A stretch of 64,000 bases of DNA from JBMNEH01 sp050948665 (lineage in GTDB: Bacteria; Bacillota; Clostridia; Christensenellales; UMGS416), in NCBI GenBank assembly GCA_050948665.1, contig JBMNEH010000001.1:1054001-1118000 (forward strand), given 5' to 3'. The notes under the pieces are model-generated. The model ran no database searches. It was not told where the DNA came from and saw only the letters and a list, made by a program, of their open reading frames with translations. This document shows, piece after piece, positions 58,501 through 64,000 of the stretch. The number at the start of each line of letters is the position of its first letter. Position 1 is the stretch's first letter. The translations under genes and the position numbers were made by a program.

Positions 58501-59050
58501 GCTGCAGGGCTACCGAAAGAAGAAGGGGGATATTAAAGCTACGGATATCGGAACCTGGATCCATGGCATAATGGAGCGGATGCGGCCGGGAATGCAGGCA
58601 GAAAAGGTTCTTGCGGAACTGATAGAAAGAGGAGTGTTGCCGCCGGAAGCACTGGATACGGTCGATTGCGGGGCTATAGACCGTATTATGAGGGAGCCTA
58701 CGATGCTGGAAGCGGCCGCTGCCCCCGGCGCGCTACGGGAGCAGCCCTTTATACTGCGTATTCCGGCCTGTGAGGCTGATCCGGACCGCTTCCCATCCAG
58801 CGAAACACCGGTGATCGTTCAGGGAATTATCGATTTGGCATATGAGACGGAGAACGGCTGGGTTCTGTTGGATTATAAATCCAACCGTGTGTCCACAGCG
58901 GAGGAAATGGCGTTTTTATTGGATTATTACGCTCCGCAAACGAGGATTTACCGTACGGCACTGGAAAAGATAACAAAAAAGCCGGTCGTGAAAGCCGGCT
59001 TGGCGCTGATTTCCGCGGGGAAGATACTTTGGTTCAATCTCCCCGAATAA
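55505..59050 (+). CDS. addA: ATP-dependent helicase/nuclease subunit A
   Basis: An 1181-residue UvrD-type helicase with a nuclease end, the partner of AddB. Helicase motifs in order: QKLAITQRGASLIVTASAGS, GSGKTSVMIQRV (Walker A), LVVTFTRAAAQEMKERI, YVFVDEYQDVSQVQ (Walker B), FCVGDLKQSIYHFRNADP, LAENFRSH, MYTYHGSKGLEFPVVFM and LRLLYVAMTRAREKLYLV. The C-terminal nuclease has VQGIIDLAYE and VLLDYKSN near residue 1120. Length matches the family. The last 17 bases overlap the convergent nitroreductase gene. Confidence 0.97.
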   Translation: MRHTQNQKLAITQRGASLIVTASAGSGKTSVMIQRVVDCIRLEKVPIDELLVVTFTRAAAQEMKERIRKSLTEAVNRSASNAEETVFLQRQLQLLDSASISTIHHFCGGLLKRYYPLLNLDPDYTIPGEAETDALFDDCYRDVLEEVMARRDPRIMEVFRLYWSTTNDHVRRLVEQILIFCRSREEGLLWLKEKIEQLRNEAHAPRQSVWAAEMCRYLDLLYGKPLLRSIEALEREYAALREKDPKGVIKKKNDPDAEKTYVEWIISTGRLAVERLRKEDFFGAIEALDPMPEEIIKGARGQTANTFRTVLNMLKELSADHRYDEKAEREVMISIADRLEGFYLIASQVEEEFNRRKLHSGKLQFDDLERLTLRLLDIPEVCTDIRNTYRYVFVDEYQDVSQVQESIISRVSRPDNLFCVGDLKQSIYHFRNADPGIFIQRMQKAGEINTDAPQQKITLAENFRSHPGIIEAVNLLLAHEMRVDPQLSPYSDEDAMVAASARPPEEIPAVHFFAMEPVDGAEDKRQPGEARSQDENCDLFVAKEIIRLYGSPVWNGKKQCFCPLEYKDISILAGKWADLNQTAEVLRRYGIPVLLADNRPVFDRTETRVLVECLRWIDDPGQDVCLADVLHSDMVGLSAGEMASIRQLSPHEPLFYDACLRYCRIRDDGATAKLRAFFNMAEDWRRYAAEQPCHQLILRVLEETGYIHTVSGYTEGKARAESLRKLVVLARRLAESVSPSLYSFLRYADQMNDRSSDERARVSPDVEAVRMYTYHGSKGLEFPVVFMVHLDSAMAADRKEAGTLTLDGRMGAALMTDIEGKGMQSNLVLSSIMKYNERFAFAENLRLLYVAMTRAREKLYLVGKAPSKEDRKRISGEINYMSMTSGRANNMRLLSMLACRMPGGEALAAENTLDDPFSGKVTYPWHIQVQTQPLEEPEVPWREIREVVQTGVTATDTAAFRWRYPYKDEPSVPGTLAATSLLRSIYPEQDEAAAMRARPLQGYRKKKGDIKATDIGTWIHGIMERMRPGMQAEKVLAELIERGVLPPEALDTVDCGAIDRIMREPTMLEAAAAPGALREQPFILRIPACEADPDRFPSSETPVIVQGIIDLAYETENGWVLLDYKSNRVSTAEEMAFLLDYYAPQTRIYRTALEKITKKPVVKAGLALISAGKILWFNLPE

Positions 59051-59585
59051 AGTTAATATTATTTTCCTTTCGGGGCGGGGCGACAGGCTCGGACGCGGGG
59101 TATCCCAAAGCGACACAGATATAGGGATACTGCCCGTCAGGGAGACCCAAAGCGTAGAGGTACTGGGGCCCTTTTTCTGTGCGGAAAACCATGTTCGGAT
59201 ACCCTAAGATCACGGAACCGATCCCTAGAGATTGGGCTGCAATGCATATATTCTCCGCGGCATAGGCACAGTTGGCATCGTTTTCCTTTGTGGAGGAAAT
59301 AAAGATGACCGTAGGGGCATGAAAAAACACATGATAGCCTTCTTTGAAGGCTCTTTTTCCTTTAAAATACCGCTTTGATTCATCGAAAAAGTCCATGGCA
59401 AATTCATCCAGCAGAGCCTGATCCTGCACAACAGTGAAGTGCCAGGATTGGGAATTGGATGCGCTGGGAGCGTAACGCGCGCATGTGAGAATGACATCAA
59501 GCTCATCATCGGAAATTTGCCGGGGCTGATAAGCACGGTGGGAACGACGCTGCAGTATGGCCTGAATGACCGGATTATTGAGCAT
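59034..59585 (-). CDS. Nitroreductase family FMN-dependent oxidoreductase
   Basis: A 183-residue flavoprotein of the small clostridial nitroreductase group. It starts AILQRRSHRAYQPRQISDDE, the FMN phosphate-binding R-R-S-x-R-x-Y/F pattern, followed by ARYAPSASNSQSWHFTVV, HAPTVIFIS, AAENICIAAQSLGIGSVILG and the end VALGYPA. It would reduce nitro, quinone or related compounds with NAD(P)H; the substrate is unknown. It is monocistronic and its 3' end overlaps the last 17 bases of addA on the other strand. Confidence 0.92.
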   Translation of the reverse strand: MLNNPVIQAILQRRSHRAYQPRQISDDELDVILTCARYAPSASNSQSWHFTVVQDQALLDEFAMDFFDESKRYFKGKRAFKEGYHVFFHAPTVIFISSTKENDANCAYAAENICIAAQSLGIGSVILGYPNMVFRTEKGPQYLYALGLPDGQYPYICVALGYPASEPVAPPRKENNINFIRGD

Positions 59586-59787
59586 TATACACCTCCTGAC
59601 ATTTTAATTATACACATAAATTCCGAACTGACAAGGTGCAAAATCCCAAACAAAGGAACGAACCGGCGGAAGATGCGCGATCATCGTGAAAAAACAATCG
59701 GTATCAACAAGTCCGGAAAAACGAATACCGCAATACGGAGCAGTCTGCTGAAATATTTTTGGGGCAATCAGCCGGATTACGGGTTTT

Positions 59788-59820
59788 CAATAAGAAACGG
59801 CCGTCATTAAAGACAGCCGT
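59788..59820 (-). terminator. Rho-independent terminator after the Tim44-like gene
   Basis: On the minus strand ACGGCTGTC pairs with GACGGCCGT, nine pairs with one G-U and a six-base loop, followed by TTTCTTATT. The rest of the gap 59586-59787 shows no clear gene. Confidence 0.8.
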
Positions 59821-59831
59821 CCCGTTTCAGT

Positions 59832-60770
59832 TTATTTCGCGCTGGTGCGGGAAATGCCCTGGATACCGGTCAGTACCCAGTCATGCTCGGACAAAGTGAT
59901 GATCGCACCGCAGTAATCGCAGCGACCTGTTTGCTTGACATTCAACGGCGCGCCGCAGCTGGCGCATTGCACCTGGGTGAATTCCTTTTTGTCCTTGGTC
60001 TGAACGTTTTTGCTGCGGGTCAGCGTCCAGTCATATACCATGTAGAGATCAGTGGTTTTACTGCCGGAGATCAGCGCTCCGGTGAGATCATCCGTCACAT
60101 AATCATTGATACGGGTGGACAGACGCACGGTAAGGATATCATTATATTCATCCTGGGCGTAACGCCTGATCTGCGCGCTTTGTACCATAATGTTATCCAC
60201 ATGGTTCGTCCGCTTCTTATCAATGTATTCCTGTAGCTGCCTTGCCATTTGGTTATACAGCGCGTCCGACATTATGGAACGCATGGGCTCCCAGTCCTTC
60301 TTCTCCCAGGCGTCCTGCATCTGCATATAGTGGTTGCAGATATCGTCCAACAGATCCTGCTCGGAGAAGTTGGGGTCCTTGTCCTTTAAAGCCTGCAGAT
60401 GCATCTCGCGGCCGGCCGCGGCAGGTACAGGCACCCGGACGGAAGAACCGGTTTTCCCCTTTTTCCCTTTCCTCGCGGTGGAAAGGGCGATGACGACGAT
60501 CACAACCATGACAATGACCCAGAATATGGAAAATTCGCCGTCTCCGTCACTGCTGCTGCTATAATCGGAATCCGAATAAGAACTCCCCCAGTCATAGTCA
60601 CTGCCGCTGCTCCCCCAATCTGAGGACCCGCCGTAGTCTGAACCGCCATAGTCCGAGCCGCCGGAGAAATTTCCGGCGTCAGCAAGCCCGGGAAGAGTAA
60701 ATACGGTAAACAGCATAAAGGCCATCAGAAGAATCAGCAGAAAACGCGTGGCTTTTGGATACCTGTTCAT
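59832..60770 (-). CDS. Tim44-like domain membrane protein with low-complexity loop and C-terminal zinc ribbon
   Basis: A 312-residue protein. A signal peptide or first helix (FLLILLMAFMLFTVFTLPGL, residues 11-30) is followed by an outer Gly/Ser/Asp/Tyr-rich stretch of about 45 residues (repeats of SDYGG and SDYS), a membrane helix (FSIFWVIVMVVIVVIALSTA) and a cytoplasmic Tim44-like domain (about 125-265: LLDDICNHYMQMQDAWEKKD, LYMVYDWTLTR). A four-Cys zinc ribbon (CASCG...CDYCG, about 272-291) ends it. The Tim44-like fold binds membranes or partner proteins in mitochondria; bacterial roles are unknown. GAGGAGG lies before the ATG. Confidence 0.85.
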   Translation of the reverse strand: MNRYPKATRFLLILLMAFMLFTVFTLPGLADAGNFSGGSDYGGSDYGGSSDWGSSGSDYDWGSSYSDSDYSSSSDGDGEFSIFWVIVMVVIVVIALSTARKGKKGKTGSSVRVPVPAAAGREMHLQALKDKDPNFSEQDLLDDICNHYMQMQDAWEKKDWEPMRSIMSDALYNQMARQLQEYIDKKRTNHVDNIMVQSAQIRRYAQDEYNDILTVRLSTRINDYVTDDLTGALISGSKTTDLYMVYDWTLTRSKNVQTKDKKEFTQVQCASCGAPLNVKQTGRCDYCGAIITLSEHDWVLTGIQGISRTSAK

Positions 60771-60873
60771 CTTAACCTCCTCACAAACACAATTTAATAT
60801 TACTCTATCCGGTGTTTTTTTTCAACCGCTTGCGGCAAAAATTCGCAAAGGAACCGCTGCAGACAGACAACCA

Positions 60874-60902
60874 TTGTCATGAAAGCAAAAATGGGCTATA
60901 AT
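60874..60902 (+). promoter_or_regulatory. Sigma-A promoter for the GNAT gene
   Basis: TTGTCA (60874-60879), a 17-base spacer and a perfect TATAAT (60897-60902), 24 bases before the ATG at 60927. An earlier ATG at 60879 lies inside this promoter. Confidence 0.82.
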
Positions 60903-60926
60903 CATGCCGCAGGAAAGGGGAGAAAA

Positions 60927-62084
60927 ATGGGATTTTACAGAGGAAAAGGAAACGGTATCCCGTATCAGGATTATATTGATTTTATCAATTATGTATTCGG
61001 CATGAACGGACAGGATATGGCTTTTGACAGGCTGCTGCCAAAGCTTTATGCGCCCGGAAGGGATCCCATGTCGGACAATATCGTTATACTTGAGGACGGC
61101 AAACTGAGGGCGGCTGTGGGAGTATACACCATGGAACAGATGGTATGCGGAGAGAAACTACGCGCAGTTGGTATAGGGAATGTCGCGGTGCATCCGTATA
61201 CACGGTCAAAAGGATATATGAAAGAAACCATGAAAATGACTGTGGAAGACGCTGTCTCTTCCGGCGCTGATTTTTCCGTGCTGGGGGGATCGCGGCATCG
61301 TTACAGTTATTTTTCTTACGAGAGCGTCGCTCCCGAGTACATTTTTAGCGTCACGCGGACCGATTTAAGGCATTGCATGGGCAGCGCCCATCCCGCAGCG
61401 GTTTGCCGGGCCCGTGTGGTGACATCCGGAGAAGACCCCGTGCTGGACAATATTTATCATTTATATAATGCCCAGCCCCTGCATGTGCGCCGGACGAGGG
61501 AGGATTTATGGGATATCCTGCGGACGTGGTTTCACCGGGTCGTTGTGTTTGAGAAAAATGATGTATTCTACGGCTATATGCTGGTGAGAGAAGATACGGT
61601 TTCCGAATGGATGCCCGCAGACGGCGCGGATTTAGCCGACGCCGTCCGCGCGGTTTTCGGCCTGATGGAGGAAAGGGAGAAGCTGCAGTTCCGCGTCCCT
61701 CCCTTCAGGACGGATCTTATGCGGGCGCTGTGGCCGTTGGCGGAGGGGCATGTGTTTCGCAATAGCGGGAATTACAGCGTTTTCCGGTATGACAGGGTTT
61801 GCAATGCCTTCCTGAAACTGAAGAGGCAATATTCCGTACTGGAAGACGGCAAACTTACGCTGCGGATCTATGGGACTGGAGGGGAAGAGAACCTGCGCTT
61901 TTCCGTCGCGGGAGAAAAGGCCGGTGTCATCCCCTGCGGGGATGCGCCGGCGCTGGAGCTGTCACATAAAGAGGCAATGGATCTGCTGTTTGCCGATTGG
62001 TCGCCCAGAAGAAATGATTTGCCGGCTTTTGCGGCGGCGTGGTTCCCTCTTCCGCTGTATCAATATCCGGTAGACGGGGTGTAA
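60927..62084 (+). CDS. Eis-like GNAT family N-acetyltransferase
   Basis: A 385-residue protein with an N-terminal GNAT domain (about 30-150: VGIGNVAVHPYTRSKGYMKE is the acetyl-CoA loop with the R/Q-x-x-G-x-G/A-like turn), a second GNAT-like domain in the middle (VFYGYMLVREDTV) and a C-terminal SCP2-like lobe (about 290-380: YSVLEDGKLTLRIYGTGG). This three-part layout is that of Eis-type acetyltransferases, which modify aminoglycosides or protein lysines, and many clostridial proteins of unknown substrate. The start at 60927 is set by GGGGAG and by the promoter. The gene appears monocistronic. Confidence 0.85.
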   Translation: MGFYRGKGNGIPYQDYIDFINYVFGMNGQDMAFDRLLPKLYAPGRDPMSDNIVILEDGKLRAAVGVYTMEQMVCGEKLRAVGIGNVAVHPYTRSKGYMKETMKMTVEDAVSSGADFSVLGGSRHRYSYFSYESVAPEYIFSVTRTDLRHCMGSAHPAAVCRARVVTSGEDPVLDNIYHLYNAQPLHVRRTREDLWDILRTWFHRVVVFEKNDVFYGYMLVREDTVSEWMPADGADLADAVRAVFGLMEEREKLQFRVPPFRTDLMRALWPLAEGHVFRNSGNYSVFRYDRVCNAFLKLKRQYSVLEDGKLTLRIYGTGGEENLRFSVAGEKAGVIPCGDAPALELSHKEAMDLLFADWSPRRNDLPAFAAAWFPLPLYQYPVDGV

Positions 62085-62087
62085 TCA

Positions 62088-62135
62088 TTCCACAATATCC
62101 ATGAACTGACCAAAAATTCATCCAAAATTGTGGAA
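62088..62135. promoter_or_regulatory. Nested inverted repeat, candidate operator for the fucose-isomerase operon
   Basis: TTCCACAAT (62088-62096) mirrors ATTGTGGAA (62127-62135) exactly, and inside it ATGAA (62101-62105) mirrors TTCAT (62117-62121). It lies 35 bases upstream of the -10 and has no U-run, so an operator is more likely than a terminator. Confidence 0.5.
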
Positions 62136-62169
62136 CGGGCGTCTGCTATGAAAATGCGGAATACTTTGT

Positions 62170-62175
62170 TATAAT
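62170..62175 (+). promoter_or_regulatory. -10 element for the fucose-isomerase operon
   Basis: Perfect TATAAT 50 bases before the GTG start. The -35 is poor (TATGAA-like), which fits a promoter that needs an activator. Confidence 0.5.
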
Positions 62176-62224
62176 ATCATTATGGATCTCGGACCGGAGG
62201 GTCTGTAATAAAGGAGGTAGAACC

Positions 62225-63676
62225 GTGTTTAATGACTTCAAGATTGTGTTGGGTATCGCCCCGACGCGCAGGCAGATGTATGATCCCAAATATGCCATTG
62301 AGAACAAACGCAGGATCATCGCCAAGGTGAAGGAATTGACCAAGGACGATGTCAATGTGGAAATCCATGACATTGATTGGCTGAATGAGGAAGGGATCCT
62401 GATCAAAGGGTCCGATTCCGAAACGGTAGCGGAATACTTTAAGTCAAAACATGTGGACGCTTTGTTTGTGCCTTTCTGCAACTACGGCTCCGAAGAAGCC
62501 GTGGGACGTTTGGGCCGCTCTATGGGTGTGCCTTTCCTGCTGTACGGCGCCCGGGATGAATTCCCGCCGGAAGAGGGAATGCGGGTCAGGCAGACGGACA
62601 CCCAGTGCGGCATGCTGCCCGCGTCCAAGGTGCTCCAGCGTTACGGTGTGAAGTTTACCTACATCGAGAACTGCTGGCTGGACGATCCCGCTTTTTCAAA
62701 GGGGTTTGATAACTTTCTGCGGGTAGCCACCGTGGTAAAGAAATTCAAGCGTCTCCGCGTTGGGCAGATGAGCCTTCGCCCCGCTCCCTTTGTATGCTGC
62801 GCCTACAATGAGGGCGAGCTGCTGGAGAAACTGGGCATTGAGGTTGTTCCCATCAGCCCCCTGACATTGGAACGCAGCATTAAGAATATTATCGAGACCA
62901 GGGCGGATGAGTGCAAAGAAGTCATCGCGCAGTACAAAGATTCCTGGACGGTATGCGACCCGGAAACCGACCCCCGTATGGCTGAGCTGAAGAAGCAAAG
63001 CGGTATGGCGAGGAGGTTCGGCCTTATAACCGATATCGATGACCGGATGATGGCGCATGCCGCAATGCGTATCGCCATATTGGAACTGGCAAAAGAGAAC
63101 CAGCTGGACGCGATGGGCGTTGAATGCTGGATGGCAACGATGTACGCGGGAATCGCGGCCTGCGCCGTGTTCGGGGACATTATTGAGCAGGGCCTGCCCA
63201 TCGGATGCGAGACCGATGTCATGTGCGCGATCACGCAGGTAATCCTCGAGGCAGCCTCCCGCGGCGAGAAAAAAGCTTTCTGCGCGGATGTGACGATGCG
63301 GCATCCCACAAACGACAATGCCGAGCTGCTGTGGCATTGCGGCCCCTTCCCGGTTTGCACGGCACGTAAGGACAAGCCGGCCGAGAACCGCAATATGCGC
63401 GGCTGGTTTGAGGTGGAGCATGGAGATATCACCATTTCCCGGTTGGATACATTGGACGGAAAATATAGCCTGCTGGCCGGGGAAGGCAAGGGAGTGGACG
63501 GCCCGCCGACCAACGGCACCTACTCCTGGTTTGAGGTAAAAGACTGGGTCGCTTTTGAGAAAAAGCTGATTTACGGGCCCTATATCCACCACGTAGCCGG
63601 TATACACGGACACTACGGCGATGTGCTGGAGGAAGCCTGCCGGTACCTGCCCGTTGCCATTGACCGCGCGGAATAA
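62225..63676 (+). CDS. L-fucose/L-arabinose isomerase family protein
   Basis: A 483-residue member of the L-fucose isomerase superfamily (two Rossmann-like domains and a C-terminal substrate domain). Seen: LLYGARDEFPPEEGMRVRQT, FVPFCNYGSEEAVGRLG, MGVECWMATMYAGIAACAVF (the conserved Glu of the metal site) and GLPIGCETDVMCAIT (metal-binding Glu/Asp), then HCGPFPVCTA and HHVAGIHGHYGDVLEEA with conserved histidines. Related clostridial proteins act on unknown aldoses and ketoses, so L-fucose is not assured. It starts at GTG 62225, eight bases after AAGGAGG. An aldolase gene follows by 12 bases, which suggests an isomerase-aldolase catabolic route. Confidence 0.88.
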   Translation: MFNDFKIVLGIAPTRRQMYDPKYAIENKRRIIAKVKELTKDDVNVEIHDIDWLNEEGILIKGSDSETVAEYFKSKHVDALFVPFCNYGSEEAVGRLGRSMGVPFLLYGARDEFPPEEGMRVRQTDTQCGMLPASKVLQRYGVKFTYIENCWLDDPAFSKGFDNFLRVATVVKKFKRLRVGQMSLRPAPFVCCAYNEGELLEKLGIEVVPISPLTLERSIKNIIETRADECKEVIAQYKDSWTVCDPETDPRMAELKKQSGMARRFGLITDIDDRMMAHAAMRIAILELAKENQLDAMGVECWMATMYAGIAACAVFGDIIEQGLPIGCETDVMCAITQVILEAASRGEKKAFCADVTMRHPTNDNAELLWHCGPFPVCTARKDKPAENRNMRGWFEVEHGDITISRLDTLDGKYSLLAGEGKGVDGPPTNGTYSWFEVKDWVAFEKKLIYGPYIHHVAGIHGHYGDVLEEACRYLPVAIDRAE

Positions 63677-63688
63677 AGGAGGACAGTC

Positions 63689-64000
63689 ATGAGTTACGAG
63701 AAAGTCAGTACGATATTAAAAGACGGAGACGCCCGTCGCTACGGTGTCGCCGCATTTAACTGTCATAACTTTGAATCCATCAACACCGTGATAAAAGGCG
63801 CTGAAGAGCAGCGGATGCCGGTCATTGTGATGCTGTATCCCTCGGTACGGCAGCATATCCCCATGTCCACCTTTGCCGCGATCACGATCGACCTGGCTAA
63901 GCGCGCCAAGGTTCCGGTAGGCCTGCACCTTGACCATTGCAACGATTTCGATCTGATGATGCAGGCCATTCGGGACGGCTTTGCCTCTTTGATCGTGGAC
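63689..64000 (+). CDS. Class II fructose/tagatose-bisphosphate aldolase family (3' end outside window)
   Basis: The first 104 residues of a class II aldolase. It begins MSYEKVSTILKDGDARRYGV and continues AAFNCHNFESINTVIKGAEE, as in FbaA/GatY, with HLDHCND near residue 83 carrying the zinc ligand and the catalytic-region aspartate. The enzyme splits a ketose bisphosphate or ketose phosphate into DHAP and an aldehyde. It is the next gene after the fucose-isomerase family gene (12-base gap, AAGGAGG before the ATG), so the two likely work on the same sugar. The reading frame is open at the window edge. Confidence 0.9.
   Translation, partial: MSYEKVSTILKDGDARRYGVAAFNCHNFESINTVIKGAEEQRMPVIVMLYPSVRQHIPMSTFAAITIDLAKRAKVPVGLHLDHCNDFDLMMQAIRDGFASLIVD

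Noticed and set aside
59439..59810. 123-residue plus-strand frame after addA
   Set aside because: The first third is antisense to the nitroreductase and the remainder has no motif or promoter.
62696..63613. 305-residue minus-strand frame
   Set aside because: Opposite the fucose-isomerase family gene, no motif, no ribosome-binding site.

Overview
The window reads as a chromosomal segment of a Bacillota (class Clostridia) bacterium, probably an uncultured gut anaerobe. Evidence for this: clear AGGAGG ribosome-binding sites, sigma-A type promoters, a Spo0A homologue, the murB-rapZ-yvcK-whiA-crh-scpA-scpB order, AddAB instead of RecBCD, an obgE-yhbY-nadD-yqeK-rsfS block, a biotin-dependent sodium-pump decarboxylase locus, and several plant or host glycan genes. 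I see no phage, transposon, CRISPR array, rRNA or tRNA. The window is dense with genes and looks like ordinary core chromosome interspersed with carbohydrate loci.

Layout. 1-1566: two small membrane proteins (CD225-like, DUF2752) and a NagD-like HAD phosphatase, closed by a terminator, then a 38-residue membrane peptide gene with its own promoter and terminator. 1889-10164: a glycoside locus on the minus strand (GPH transporter, GH78 rhamnosidase, second GPH transporter, GH13 glucosidase) with a divergent TetR regulator. 10313-17841: YbhE-type lactonase, RpiR regulator, BaiN-like flavoprotein, PfkB kinase, then a minus-strand three-gene unit (TIM-barrel isomerase, GH172/DUF2961, GH109-like Gfo/Idh oxidoreductase). 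17972-20973: yqeG, endonuclease IV-like gene, efp and a sugar isomerase. 21022-26329: a seven-gene minus-strand operon from murB to scpB, containing a Crh-like HPr that lacks the catalytic histidine. 26553-32366: an RluB-type pseudouridine synthase and a five-gene locus holding both an MmdA-type and an OadA-type carboxyltransferase with one biotin carrier and one Na+ pump.

32384-36945: an orphan protein, a GH43-like glycosidase, pyruvate kinase behind a perfect consensus promoter, a structured intergenic element and a zinc-ribbon membrane protein. 36943-44466: an MFS transporter, a ParE/ParC-type topoisomerase pair, a Spo0A homologue whose phosphoacceptor aspartate is asparagine, and purine nucleoside phosphorylase. 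44713-48983: asparaginase, rsfS, a NadD-YqeK fusion, yhbY and obgE. 49193-59585: topB, an RsuA-like synthase, addB, addA and a convergent nitroreductase. 59832-64000: a Tim44-like membrane protein, a GNAT acetyltransferase, and the start of a sugar operon (fucose-isomerase family plus class II aldolase, cut by the window edge).

The most notable points are the Spo0A receiver change together with a sigma-H-like promoter match in front of it, the locus containing all three catalytic parts of a transcarboxylase plus a sodium pump, the GH172/Gfo-Idh/isomerase unit with no assigned substrate, and a structured element at 35842-35963. All family calls rest on reading motifs and gene order by eye; no searches were run.
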